The translations under genes were made by a program, and so were the position numbers. A stretch of DNA of 64,000 nucleotides from Sipunculus nudus (lineage: Eukaryota > Annelida > Sipuncula > Golfingiida > Sipunculidae): contig CM049309.1 of NCBI GenBank assembly GCA_026874595.1, positions 5,478,576-5,542,575 on the forward strand, written 5' to 3'. Below, piece after piece: positions 34,381-45,916 of the stretch. Every line of letters starts with the position of its first letter. Positions within the stretch are counted from its first letter, which is position 1. The notes under the pieces are model-generated. The model was not told the DNA's origin. It did no database searches and worked only from the letters and a program-made list of their open reading frames with translations.

Positions 34381-37300
34381 TCTTAATTTTCTCTCTCCCT
34401 CCCTCTCTCTCTTATTTGTTCGTTAATTTAAATAAACCGACAACTTCGGTTTTAATAATCTATATACTTTGCTTTTCGGGTCTTTCGTTGCTTTTCGAAA
34501 CGAACCTCTTTAAATAAATGCATACACAAAGGAATGCAAAATCCATAATTACATTAAGGTTGATGATTATTGGTGCATGAACATGTACTTGCGATTTCAC
34601 CGCGTTCTTGTTTTATTCGGCCAGCTTTCGTTTACTCAGGGCGCACGTGTACTTTCATTTTGCAATGTGACATTGAAGATGCTGGCACGTCTTTCATTCT
34701 TTTTATATCATGTTATATTATATATATTACACGTATATAAATGACTGGGTGGTTTCGCACATAGTTGCCCGCCTAACCTTTGCCTTCTTAAATAATCATG
34801 AATAGTCATTGTAGGAGGTGTACAGGCATGGTTAGACCCATGAGTTATTGTACTCTTTTTAAATTATTAGAGCGGTTCTCTGTAAAAATGTTACTTCGTG
34901 ACGCGATATGACAACGGTAAGATTTGTACTTCAAGTTCAGTAGTTCATGTGAAAACAACTAATTAACATACACCAGTGAATGATGTTTGTGTTATGGGCT
35001 GAAATATAATCCGATCAATAGTCTTGGAAGTCAATGTTTAAAAATATTCACATTGAACATCTAGTTTGTGTAAAAACAGGAATCATTTGAAGCAAATGAT
35101 AACTTCAGTCTATATTTATAAAGGTATCATGGGCAACGGCGTAATCTTGTGTTCCTATGCATGTACTGAACTGAACTCAAACAAACTTTTTTTCCGCCAT
35201 GAAAATTCTACACGTTATAACTCTAAACAGGTGAATGTTAAAAGAATAATAATATGTTTTTTTTTTATTTCGCTTCATGTATTTTGATCCAATGTCCGAA
35301 CGTCATTTGTTTTTGTGGCCTGCTGGTGTATAGATTCACTTGAGGTTGGATTATATAATATATGATTATATGATATTTTTGATAATATCATATATAATAT
35401 ATAGTCGATTCCTGTGAATACTGTTGTCGGGTCATATCAAACAGACAAGTCACCCGTAATAGTGTTATAGTGTTATAGTGTAACATTCCCGTGTAATGTA
35501 GTTCCAGATGTACTTTTGATTAGAGTCCTGCTCGTCATCTTTGTGTCAAGATGATATCACCTGCTGAAAAAAATAGCACACTCTTTTAGATAAAAACAGA
35601 TATTTTAAAAGGATCATTGTCGATAGATATTTTCTTTCTTTTAATTCCATTGAACACGGAGGAGTAAACATTCGATTGTGTCATATATTTGACATAGATT
35701 GCGAAGTTCTTTACAACAGTAAGAATTATACCCGATTTTTCTAAAACTGGTAACATTTTCAAAGCAATAATACTTATGCAAAATACTGCCTGTTCTAAAA
35801 CTGGTCTACGTAATCCGATATTGTATATCAGTCAATCACTGATAAAATTGTCACAATTGAATATGAGATCAAAATAAGTCCCAATCCTGTAAAGTTTATT
35901 CTTCAGTCATTTCTTTTTAAATGACCATGCTATTTTATATGTTCTAATTATTTTAAGGTTTGCATATGACATAACATAAGATATTTAATCATTTTCATAA
36001 TTTGAAAGAAAATAAATTATGTTTTTCATTATATATTGCACCTTTTGACATCTTGTCCTCAACGTTCAGTTTGTCATTATAAAGTTACACGCTGCACAGT
36101 TCCCGACTTTTTTTTTTTTAGGAATACTTGAGGTATTTCGGGTTCTTGGGGAATGGCGACCCTAACAGCCATGTTCAAGCTTCAAGAGCCACCGCCATGC
36201 AAAGGGCTGCCATCATGGACTTCCAGAGAATGTCGAAAATACCCGTTACAGGTAAGTCTCAAAAGTTATAAAGGTACAGATATAAAACATACCTCAGTAG
36301 TCAGTATAGTTAAACGTATCAAGTGCAGGTTAGTTTTAGATAAAAAATAATGTAATAATAACAATAATAATAATAATAAAAATAATAAATGTACTGTAAA
36401 TTTAGAAATATAAGCTGGGGTTCTATTTCCGTGGTTTCTTGGGTCAAGGAAATCCACGATCCAAACACCTAACTTTCGTTTTCTAAGGTTAGATTCACCA
36501 AATTGGAGTAATAAGGGTGTACGTGTACTTGATGTTGTCATGTCTTTCATTGCATTTTAATGGTGTTTTGCGTTATTTGCTACAGCATTACTAACCGACT
36601 AAACTCATTTGACAATCACTCACAGTTCCAACAAAATAAAACTAAAATCATTCTAATAATAATTTTTGTTTCAATACTTGTTATGCCTTTTAATCCAAAT
36701 GGCATTCTCTTAAAGTTTTATTTGCTCAAAACAGGTGACATCGAATTCATTAGTTATTATTATCATCGCACCATAGTTTGTGCATTAAATCATCTCATGA
36801 ATTCTTAGATGTATACCTGTAGCTGTATAAACAACTTGTTGGTAATCTAATGTTATTGTTATTTGAGTAAGTTTTTGAAGTAAGAATAAAATTTCTGTTT
36901 ATTTACATCCAGGGGTACTAGATGCTGACACCTTAAGGAAGATGGCGATGCCTCGCTGTGGCAACAAAGACCGTCAGTCGATGGGGGGTGACGCCAAGAG
37001 AAAGAGGAGATACATAATACACGGTAACAGTGATACATGCACAGCTCAATCCAAAACTTGCGACACCTACCGACGACGACTGATATTGAGTATTCGGGTC
37101 ACCAATCATTGTCACTGGATAAGTAACCCCTTTCTGGTGCCTTTAGGAAAAGGTTGCCGTTACCAAGTGAGGAACCGAGTTGCCTTTAGTTTAACGTGGA
37201 AAGTAGAGATTGTGTGGTTTTTGATGGCCCACTTAACGTATCAGCACTCAGGCAAACAACAAAACACATGTCACTGACTAAACAATAAGAGTATATTTGT

Positions 37301-38293
37301 TAAAAGAAAATAAAAGGTACATAATTCAAAATCACCTACCAGATAGGGTTGGCCTGTCACGCCTTACTTAATACACTGGTACTTACACTAAATAAATAAA
37401 TCTTTAGTAAAAACACAGATTCTGGTTAAACAGTCTCTAGATCTTTTAAACTAGCTATTCTTGACCCCCGCTGGCGGCGCTTCTCTGGGCTCCTGCTGAC
37501 AGTACCTCACTACACCTCACTGTACACCCACTGGTAGAACCTCGCTGGATATCCGCTTGCCGCACGTCTCTAGACACTGGACGGCAGCACCTGTCATAAC
37601 ACCTCTCTGAACACAGGGTGGCAGCACCTCTCAGGACACTGGGTGGCGGCACCTCTCTTGACGCTGAGTAGCGGCACTCTGGTCATCGGGGAGCGGCATC
37701 TCTCTATAAACACTGGCGGGCGGACCTTCCGGACCCTGCAGGCGCCACAGATGGTTATGTCTCAAAACTGCGTATACCCTTCTACCCTTATATTTATAAG
37801 ACTAATACAAAGTCTGGCCTGCTTTTTCTGCCATGGCCCATCAATATTCATGAGCACGCTGAATACTAAATAGGCTGAGGACAAAACATGCTAAACCCCA
37901 AGGCGAGCACCACAACAATGGCATAACTGGACTAGCAGCGCACTCTATAACGCTTCTCTTGAATACAGCCATTGTCAAACAAAACTATACTCTGACTTGT
38001 GCGCCAATTATTTCTTAATAATTACAAATTAAAAAAACCGGTACAGCTAATACGAGAAATAAAAATAAAACGAAATGTCATGGTCCATTTCGGGACACCT
38101 ACTCAGGGGCGGATCCAGGATTTCGGAAAACGAGGGGTCAAACCCTGGAGGACAAATGACAAAACCTTTACAAACAGGTGTCCAGGTCCGATAAAAATGG
38201 GGCTCAAGGAGGCAAACATTGGTTTTAAACCCCTTAAGAAAAAGATTATGGGGGATGGAAAAAAGGGGAAGTGGTCCGGAATACACACATACA

Positions 38294-38338
<45 letters not shown>

Positions 38339-41300
38339 CAGCATCAGTATGACATTATATTATGTATAAATATTAATATTTTCAAAATAGTATCATAAGA
38401 TCAAAATTTATCTTTTTATTTTGACATTTATATCTTGACTTTTTTATAGGAAGCAAATGGCCAAATAATAGGATAACCTACAGAATAAGCAGTTACACAT
38501 CGGACATTTCTATTTCTGACGCCAGGATGCAGATAGAGAGAGCGTTAAAGGTTGGTGAAAATTTTTCTTCTTTTTACGCATGCGCGTCATCAGCTTATAA
38601 TGTGTAGCCGGTTTTAGCATGTAATGAATACATTGAAAGACTGTGAAATCAATGTTGTATATCAATCGAGAGAAGATGACCGATATGATTCCAAGTTACA
38701 TTGACAAAAAACTAGAGAATAAGGGATGACCACACCAAGAATAAACATCACTATCGATGAGGAGAATCAGTATGACTACGATATGACCACGACATAATCA
38801 ACATGATCGCTGACGGCTCTGACAAGTACCAGTGTGATTACGTATGATGACTACGACATGAACAGCATCATTATTGATGGCTCTGACAATGACCAGTATA
38901 ATCACCGATGACTATCGCAAGAATAGATATTATATTATTGGATCCCTCAGGGATCGTTATGAAAATGGGAGTTCTTCATATTAAGTAAAATTATCTTTAG
39001 ACCATTCTAGCTAAGACTTAGACCTAAGACTTCAGATTTTGTGGTTGTCTTAAAATATAGCTAAACAAAAAATTCAGGAGAAATTTATAGGCTCTAATGT
39101 TATAAAAATATCGAATTTTTTTTTTCGTAATATCTCCTAAAAAGTAGCATACCCATCTATTATACAAATACATATTGATTGGTTCTGAAATTTTAATTAT
39201 ATTCCTTGCAACTTTATAAAAGTAAACATGGCAAAAAAGATGTTGGTGATGTATTTAAAATGAATTTGAGGCACAGTCCCCACACATGCCATTGATGTAT
39301 TACATATGGGGGCCGGGTCATGTCTTAATATGAATGACCTTTGTGCAATTTTTAAGATCACATAACCAGTCCTGCTCCAACGATTTTAGTGCTGTCACAA
39401 TAATAATGACAACATTTTTCTTCTTATTATTATTATCAGTATTAGTTGATTGGTTTATAATTCTTTTTTATTTTGCTGAGCAAGAACTCACATTATCCCC
39501 GAATTAGGACATTTTTAGCTTTTTTACCGTTCGTCCATTTTTATACAGTTGTTATATACCAACAGGTTTGGAGTGACGTCACTCCCCTTGAATTCGTAGA
39601 GGTGTATTATAACCCCGACATCGATATACTGTTCGGAACTCGTGAACATGGCGACGGAAACCCCTTTGATGGCCCAGGAGGAGTGCTTGCGCATGCGTTC
39701 TTCCCGCAGTATGGTGGGGACGTACACTTTGATGACGAAGAACTTTACAAAGTTAACGGAGGTAATTAATTTATCACAAAAAATGGTACCCAGCCCCTTC
39801 GCAGGGGACAAACAAACAAACAGACAGAAACAGGTGCTAGCATAACTTTCTTTGCGGATTTTATAATATTCGAACAGATCAGTCAGGCCACTCAAACCAT
39901 TTGCTGGGGGATAAGATCTGCCAAAACAGTGTTCTGGTGATCGCATAATAAATTCCAATCACAGTTGCAACACCTGTCGGCTACGATTGACACTGAGTTT
40001 TCGGGTCCATTATATCGACAAGAAAGATCACATTTTGTTTTATCTGTAGATGCTTAACTTTAATAATCGTACCTTAAACTAAGGTATAAACCACACATCG
40101 TGAGAGAAACGTATAGAGAAATATGTTCTCCCTATTTATTGACGTGATGCTTTATCTTTTCAGATACCGATCTGTTCTGGGTGGCGGCACACGAGCTGGG
40201 ACATTCTCTTGGCCTTAGCCATTCCGAGGAAGAGAAGGCCCTGATGGCGCCATTTTACCCGGGATACATCCCTAACTTCCGGTTACATTATGACGACATC
40301 CATGGCATCCAAGCAATATACGGTAAACAAATTTCACCAGTGAGCATCATTTTGGATAAACTGCTTGGTGAATATATAGAATCAACATCACACACACACA
40401 TAAATATATATTTCAGAACACCTGACGCAGACCCCTGTGTGCTTCGAAAACTCGTGCATTAATAAACACGTTAGTCTGTCTAAAAGGCGCCATTCCTTCT
40501 CTCTACCTGCTCTTCTACTATAGACTTAAAGGGCTAAACCATATACTTACATATATATATTACCTTTGTTCAAGTTGTTAAACCTTAGCTGTCCCTTTTC
40601 TTTGTTATCATGCATAATTAGTATTTTTTAAGTAGCCTCTTACTAGTATATACTGACCTTTAGCTGTGTCTCGCATTACTCCGAATTATATTTCACTCAT
40701 AGTGATTTTTACAGGTTCCAAACAACTTGTCACAGCACCGCCGCCGCCACCGCCATCTACCAGGCCTTCAAGCACACAGCCGCCACCGCCGTCTAATCAC
40801 TGCAACATCAGACGTGTTGACGCGGTTACGTATCTGTCCACCAATGACAGGACCTACTTCTTTTCCGGTAAGCCAATAACATCACGCTAGGGGGCTGGTG
40901 AGGACGGGGAAGGGGGGGGGGGGGGGTTAAACAGGGATTACAGAACAATACAGAAAATACAGAACAAAAAATCGTGAAAATTTGGAAAAAAATACAGACT
41001 GCGTAACCAGTCTACAGGAACTGGTGAAACACTCTATGATCAATATGCAAAGAATCATGGATACTTTTCTTGGAGCCTGTTAAGAAGTTATGGAATTTAT
41101 ATATATATGCTTAACGTCATACGATTCGATAGGAATCTATTTAGGACACGTATTTTGAACATGCTCGAAAAACTACGAAGCCTATACGAAGCCAAGATAC
41201 AAGGCTAAGACTCCGTATCGGATTTCAACAAACCTGTTGCGATTTGATCCCAAGCAGCAAAGATTCCGTCCCGTATCCTGCACCGTGTCATAACGTGTTG

Positions 41301-42515
41301 AAGTATCGCAACGTGTACGCTGCAGTTATCAGATATTTCCTCTCGATGCAACAAATATTTTTCGTGGATACCCTCGCGATTTTGTGGAAAATCGTGGAAG
41401 ATCAAAAAGAAAAATCAAAAGTATGAGATTGCGACAAAAACCCTTCGTTGGTTCTATGAAACGATATCGATTCACTTAAAGTAATTCAGAAATTCAGGAA
41501 GGAAATCGCACCACAGAAATCTTAACGGAAAATCACCGCTGAAAAAAAATATATCCCATTGTGTTACGATGCCTTTCGAGTTTTTTTAAAGATCCCAGGA
41601 AATCGTAACATGTCGTTGTGTAGGAAGAACCTGACACCAAATTAAGCCGTATTCACACTACACCCAATTATAGTACACCCGAAAATATCGAAAATGGTAC
41701 GTACGGATTAAGCTTTTTTCTGGTGCATTATGAACGCGAATGCAAAGAAAACCGTGTGATAAATTCAGTATAGGATATTCGACATTCAGTATTCAACCGT
41801 ATTCAACACGCCTGAAGTTTAACAAGAGCCCTGGAAATGTGCATAGTATGCCCGTCGTATATCTGGTGACCTGTGATCTCTTTTATTATACGTGAAATTA
41901 ATGAAAACCCATAGGAGTTTGGTAAGTCACCTAGTTGCCTCCAAAGTGCGGTACGTGACCTCTGCCCTCATTAAATATGCATGGATTTTGCTTGAAATCA
42001 AACTTAGGAGAAATATTTTCTTTATTGACATTTCTGATGAGTTTTATTTAAATCCTATTTATTATTCGTAAGTTATCCCGCGGCAACACCACAAAGTAGC
42101 CTAGTGACCTGTGACCTTATTAAGTATGCATGGATGTTGCCAATAATCGACTCGGGCGAGATAATCTGTTGGTAAGTAGTTAGGTGAGATTCATGAAAAT
42201 CCATCAAAGCCCCAGTAAGTTATCGCGGCGACACTAAAAGTCAACGGACGGACGGACAGACGGACAGTTGTTATAACATCATACCCCCGTCATATGACGG
42301 GCATATAAAACGGCTCTAGACACGTGTCTCGACATGACAGCCGTTCGTAGCTCTTCGAAAGCCTTCCATATTGGTAAGGTCTTGTCACATTCCTTCGTCC
42401 TCACAACTCAATGCATCATGCATGCTTTGAGCTGTGGTTTAATTTGAACAAGTTTAAATCAAGAAAATGTTCTTGCTTTTAGCAACATCTTTCCTTTCTT
42501 CTGCCTTATTTTTTG

Positions 42516-42561
<46 letters not shown>

Positions 42562-45500
42562 TAATTTTTTTTTCCTTAGGGAACATGTACTACCGGATAA
42601 ACGACTACAGTTTAGATCTCGGTTACCCACGTCGAATTGTAGAAAACTGGGAAGGTCTGAGAGGAAACCTGGACGCAGCACTGCACTCAAATGACCCCAG
42701 TGAACCTGCGGGGAATTATTTCTTCAAGGTGGGAAAATTCAAAATCTTCATAAAAAGGAAAAAACTTTAATTGCATTTAATCTAGGCAATATTTTCTTCC
42801 TATACATATTGTTTATTGATTTGACAGTGCTTTAACTGAATACATTCAATGAGGTTACAGGCAAATTCAATACACTATTATCAAATGCTTATGCAATATA
42901 ACATTCAAATAAAATGGACAGAAATCAAGCTGTGAGTGTATTTAGTAATAAAAAAACGGATTAACAGTGATCGTATAGTAATTTTGCTAAGTGCAGGTCT
43001 AATAACATTCAAAATGTTTATTTAAAATTATTTCCAAAACTTTATTGGTGTCACAACTGTTGTATCTTTTCAATGTAATAAATGAAAAAAATAAATAAAT
43101 AAATAAATTTAACAAGCAATAAAAGATTGAAGATGAAGAAAGTTTCACTAGAAAGGATACATTAAATAAGGTATAAAAGAAACGATAAGGCGACATGAGA
43201 TAAGAATAGAGAAAGCATGAGTGAAACTAGAATAAATCCTTTCAGGTTTGCTTAGAACACCAAAAATAAAATATGTGTATAGCCCTCCTTCTATATATAA
43301 CTCCACGCATACTTTTATACTGATAGGGCAGGAAGTATTGGAGGTTTCAACATGGATATATACAACCCGGATACCCAAAAGTCATTGGACGTGATGGTTT
43401 TTATGGATTGCCTTATAACATCGACGCGGCCTTCGTCTGGAGTGGAGATGGAAGAGTTTACTTCTTCAGAGGTAGGTTGACAAAACATAACAAAGGGACT
43501 TAATAATTTTAATATTGATGTTTGTAACAAAATAAACGCCTTTAACAGAGATATTTTATTGAATTCGGACTAGAGTTCCTAAAGGCTGGGCCTGACACTC
43601 CTCACTTGCATTAAACTCCTAAATACAACCCGCGACACTTCGCTGTCGTTGGTTTGATAGAAAGCGCGATACAACGCTCTCTTCAGACCGATTACAATTA
43701 TTGCCCTTTGCAAACTCTAGGGTATAGTAACCCGGAGAGCCTTGCTATACAAAGCAACGGTTAAAGCGAAGGAGATCTTGAGCGACTGCTGTGTATAACT
43801 TTTGAGTAAGGAAAATACAGACTTGAAGACGGTGAACATGGACACGAACCTTAAGGACTTGGATTAAGACTTTTACTAGGAAACAGTTGTGTGAGCTCAG
43901 CTAAAATACTAGTATATGTAAAATATGGCCCATGCATGGTAAATACCGTTCTTTCTCTATTAAGGATCGCAGTACTACCGTTTATACGATACGATCTACA
44001 CGCCCTATGAGAGCAGGAGTATTGAGCCCGGCTACCCGCGTCCTATAATTGAATGGGGAGGTTTATCTTCACCCGTCGGGGCTGCTATCAAGTGGAAGAA
44101 CGGAATGACGTATTTCTTCTATTGGAAACAGTACAGGCGGTTCAATGACGTCGACTTTAAAGTAAGTAAGAGGTGGTTCTGTGATAATGACTAAATATTG
44201 CATAAACGCAATACAAAGAAAATATAATTTATGATTTCATAAAGACTTTTATTCATTTGCGTTTATGTTTCATAATCCTGGGGAAGATTGACACTGGCAT
44301 GTATATATAACAGTGATGGCTTCAGTCTGTTTCTTGTTTGTTCATTCATTTTACTCTTCTGTTTATATTATGTATACATGTTTTCTTCGCAATACTTGTC
44401 TGTTTATATTATACTACATTTCTATACATTCTTTTTTAGTTTTGCAGGGCATTTAAATACTTAAATACGTCAACATTTTGCATCACATTTATGTGTACTT
44501 CAAATTACATGCTTTGTACTACATTAGTCTGTATACTTTGCACAACAGGAGTGTACACTGCGTGTTAAATATATGAGCTGTACATTACATTGCTTTATAG
44601 TTTGTTTTATATATCTGTGTACCGGTACTTCAAATAACATGATCTGTGTGATAAACATTGCACGCGAGATACACGAGGGGTGTCTCGATATGGTGCACGA
44701 GGCGACAGTCGAGTGTGCCCTGATTGACACGCCCTGATTGACACATTCTGTCACAGGGGTTTAACTGGTTTGTAAAACATAAACCATCTGGTAATAAATA
44801 TTAACTCTAACAGCTGCTATTTTTGAACGTTGTCTTCAACATGCTTGTGCTTAATTTGCTATTGTAGGCTTGCCTGAATCAGAGTTTGAGTTTGAAAGAA
44901 AACGACCAATCATAGATTTGATCGATTAATCGGCGCACAAATAATATGAATCGGTTTCGATGAGCTACACTTTTGAACATTTCTCCTCGTAACTATACAG
45001 TTATTGGCCGGTGTAATAGGAAACGAAACGAGTTTAGTGGGGACACGAATGAATATCATGTATACTTTGACTTGAGCCAGAAATGGTTTACATTTCGTTT
45101 AACCAGAAGCGATGGTCAGGAGCCAGTGTGAAACCGGCATCCCCTCTACCGATTTCGGTAGATGTGATGACGGAAATTAAACAAATCGGCAGACATCTTA
45201 GCTTTTATACCCAATTTATGACAGCAATAGCAATCCAGAGGACGAAGCAAAGGTGACAAAATGGTTTGAAAGTCTGGTGATGTGCGGTCACCCGCCGGCC
45301 TTCGAGACTTATACATTTTACCCACCGCTTGAAATAATCGGCCGACAAAAAAATAATATCTGTGTACTCTGCTTATGTACTTTACCATGACTGTGTACTT
45401 TACATACATATATTTGTACTTTACCATATTTGTGTACTTCATATACCATATGCCTGTGTTCTTTACATTACACATATGTGTTCTTTTCAATTTCTGTTTT

Positions 45501-45916
45501 CTTTAAATTACACATCTGTGTACTTTTCCATATTTGTTTCCTTTAAATTACACATATGTGTACTTTATCATGCCCGTGTACTTGGGATATTTATGTACTT
45601 AAACAAGTCTGCGTACTTTGCATGTTTATTTACTTTACGACGCCTGTGTACTTTGCATGTGTATGTATACTTTACCATATCTGTGTACTATACATAACAT
45701 ATATGTGTACTTTACCATGTCTATGTAATTAACGTTATATATCTTGGTATCTTACCTTACGTGTGTTCTTTACATATATACATGCATTTTAACACGTATG
45801 TGCACTGTATATTTTAGGTTGACTTCGATTACCCCCGGTCTACAAGCAAGTGGTGGTTTGGATGCCAAAGGGATGGTACCTTGCGGAGAGGGCGTCGTCC
45901 CGGCTATATCAGGTGA
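31795..45916 (+). CDS. Secreted matrix metalloproteinase with hemopexin domain
   Basis: Coding exons: 31795-31884, 36122-36251, 36913-37023, 38450-38550, 39566-39761, 40164-40322, 40715-40867, 42580-42728, 43327-43471, 43965-44161, 45818-45916. Introns are GT-AG and phases agree, giving 509 residues. Order: signal peptide (1-18), propeptide with cysteine switch PRCGNKD (Cys89), basic site KRKRR (102-106), and catalytic domain. The catalytic domain has [11 protein letters not shown] (zinc ligands His219, His223, His229; general base Glu220) and Met-turn Met237. A Pro-rich hinge (271-288) follows, then four hemopexin blades closed by Cys292-Cys493. MMPs cleave extracellular matrix and other extracellular proteins. 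The KRKRR motif suggests activation by furin in the secretory pathway, as in MMP-11, -28 and MT-MMPs. No transmembrane or GPI signal follows blade 4, so it should be soluble. Which vertebrate MMP is closest cannot be decided by eye. Confidence 0.92.
31897..32400. mobile_element. Harbinger-like MITE M3 in MMP intron 1
   Basis: Left end AGGTCCCTTTACACAG and right end (other strand) AGGGGCCTTTACACAG differ at two positions. TTA flanks both sides (31894-31896 and 32401-32403). The interior repeats TTTGAGC/CCTCC/GGCGACC words and contains TTTTGAACATGTTCAAAT, a near-perfect palindrome. The duplicate intron at 62382 lacks the insert. Confidence 0.88.
32449..33010. mobile_element. MITE-like element M4 rich in GTCGCC, MMP intron 1
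   Basis: Left end CTACAGGCGACCAGGCTGTC. The right end on the other strand gives CTACAGGCGAC, about nine extra bases, then GACCAGGCTGTC. The interior is full of GTCGTAG/GTCGCC repeats and has TTTTCAACATGTTCAAAA, like the core of M3. No target duplication is clear, and the copy-B intron lacks the element. Confidence 0.7.
34070..35620 (+). repeat. Repeated ~110-bp block in MMP intron 1
   Basis: TTGCTCGTCATCTTTGTGT..AAAACAGATATTTTACAAGG..ATCATTGTC occurs near 34110-34235 and again near 35525-35625. The left copy has a counterpart in the duplicate at about 63500. The rest of the interval holds no exon that I can see. Confidence 0.6.
34327..34377. repeat. (TA)n microsatellite in MMP intron 1
   Basis: About 25 TA units followed by a CTCTCTCCCTCC-rich stretch. 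Confidence 0.9.
36122..36251 (+). CDS. MMP exon 2: propeptide
   Basis: After a poly-T tract and ag. Encodes [20 protein letters not shown] and a helix ending [11 protein letters not shown] plus one base, with donor gtaagt. The YLxxFGFL and DFQRMxxxPVTG patterns are standard MMP propeptide (peptidoglycan-binding-like) features. Confidence 0.92.
36913..37023 (+). CDS. MMP exon 3: cysteine switch and furin-like site
   Basis: Encodes [20 protein letters not shown] and then a [13 protein letters not shown] stretch. PRCGNKD corresponds to PRCGxPD, whose Cys ligates the catalytic zinc in the latent enzyme; here Lys replaces Pro. KRKRR just before YIIHG would be the activation cleavage point. Confidence 0.92.
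37024..37459. other. MMP intron 3, left part
   Basis: No exon seen between the donor after CAC-G and the minisatellite. Sequence composition changes at about 37270, perhaps an old insertion. Confidence 0.4.
37460..37745 (+). repeat. ~30-bp GC-rich minisatellite in MMP intron 3
   Basis: Degenerate tandem copies of ACACTGGGTGGCGGCACCTC and close variants (CAGCACCTGTCATAACACC, GGTGGCAGCACCTCTCAGG), roughly nine units. Antisense open frames across it are incidental. Confidence 0.8.
38297..38331. repeat. (TA)n microsatellite in MMP intron 3
   Basis: About 16 AT units following an ACACACAT stretch. Confidence 0.9.
38450..38550 (+). CDS. MMP exon 4: start of catalytic domain
   Basis: Encodes [20 protein letters not shown] and [14 protein letters not shown], acceptor tttttatag, donor gttggt. 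The G-x-x-W-x-x-x-x-(I/L)TYRI pattern marks the beginning of the MMP catalytic domain. Confidence 0.92.
39566..39761 (+). CDS. MMP exon 5: catalytic domain, structural zinc/calcium region
   Basis: Starts [13 protein letters not shown] and holds [20 protein letters not shown] then [20 protein letters not shown]. The His and Asp pattern (HGDG..FDGPGG..LAHAF..GDVHFD) is that of the structural zinc and calcium sites in MMPs. Donor gtaatt after one base of Asp210. Confidence 0.93.
40164..40322 (+). CDS. MMP exon 6: active site
   Basis: Contains [20 protein letters not shown] and LMAPFY, the HExxHxxGxxH zinc motif and Met-turn with all catalytic residues present. It ends with [11 protein letters not shown], the usual C-terminal helix of the domain. 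Confidence 0.95.
40715..40867 (+). CDS. MMP exon 7: hinge and first hemopexin strand
   Basis: Two runs of prolines (about 271-276 and 285-288) form the linker. [20 protein letters not shown] then begins hemopexin blade 1, with Cys292 as the first half of the closing disulfide. Confidence 0.92.
41600..42320 (+). repeat. Diverged repeat with CCCGTCATATGACGGG tail, MMP intron 7
   Basis: Phrases such as TAGTGACCTGTGACCTTATT, AAGTATGCATGGATGTTGC and TAAGTTATCGCGGCGACAC occur two or three times. A GGACGGACGGACAGACGG run follows, then the palindrome CCCGTCATATGACGGG near 42285. No ORF. Confidence 0.6.
42517..42559. repeat. (AAT)n microsatellite beside MMP exon 8
   Basis: About 14 perfect AAT units ending 20 nt before the exon 8 acceptor; the remaining gap is a T-rich tract. 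Confidence 0.95.
42580..42728 (+). CDS. MMP exon 8: hemopexin blade 1/2
   Basis: Encodes [35 protein letters not shown] and [15 protein letters not shown]. The YYR..GYPRxI..W.GL..NLDAA pattern is a hemopexin repeat. The acceptor lies 20 nt after an (AAT)n tract. Confidence 0.92.
43327..43471 (+). CDS. MMP exon 9: hemopexin blade 2/3
   Basis: After tactgatag. Encodes [40 protein letters not shown] and DGRVYFFR plus one base. Clear hemopexin repeat with KYWRF and NIDAAF. Confidence 0.92.
43965..44161 (+). CDS. MMP exon 10: hemopexin blade 3/4
   Basis: Acceptor tctattaag, donor gtaagt. Encodes [40 protein letters not shown] and [20 protein letters not shown] then NDVDFK. Confidence 0.92.
44390..45800 (+). 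repeat. Degenerate TGTGTACTTTACCAT minisatellite in MMP intron 10
   Basis: Many diverged copies of TGTGTACTTTACCATATC / TACATAACATATATGTGTAC between 44390-44660 and 45360-45800. About 700 bp of different sequence (44680-45355) interrupts the array and looks like an insertion. An open frame at 45362-45697 results from the periodicity. Confidence 0.75.
45818..45916 (+). CDS. MMP exon 11: hemopexin blade 4 end and stop
   Basis: Acceptor tatattttag. Encodes [20 protein letters not shown] and [12 protein letters not shown], with TGA at 45914-45916. The W-x-GC motif supplies Cys493, partner of Cys292. The basic tail after it is not a membrane anchor. Confidence 0.9.
   Translation, partial: VDFDYPRSTSKWWFGCQRDGTLRRGRRPGYIR

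Larger units (their letters stand above)
30578..34910 (+). repeat. Segmental duplication, copy A (MMP promoter, exon 1, intron 1)
   Basis: Matches 59589-63850 in collinear blocks. These include AAAAAATAAGATCTTAGGAA, AGAAGATCAATATGTTTCAC, the R1 fragment, exon 1, the Pro/Ala-rich 'CCCGCATTA' block, TTTTATTATGTAACATAAAC, and TTAGAGCGGTTCTCTGTAAA. Extra material in this copy (31897-33010) is MITE insertion. Similarity of the blocks is moderate, so the duplication is old. Confidence 0.8.

Noticed and set aside
37455-37652. Cys/Arg-rich minus-strand open frame
   Set aside because: It is a product of the GC-rich minisatellite.
39524-39958. 144-codon minus-strand frame
   Set aside because: It is the antisense shadow of MMP exon 5.
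42467-42770. Poly-Asn and poly-Ile frames leading into MMP exon 8
   Set aside because: The (AAT)n part is intronic; only 42580-42728 is coding, as the splice phase shows.
45362-45697. 111-codon frame with repeated CVLYH/CVLYI motifs
   Set aside because: It translates the TGTGTACTTTACCAT minisatellite and has no start or splice context.
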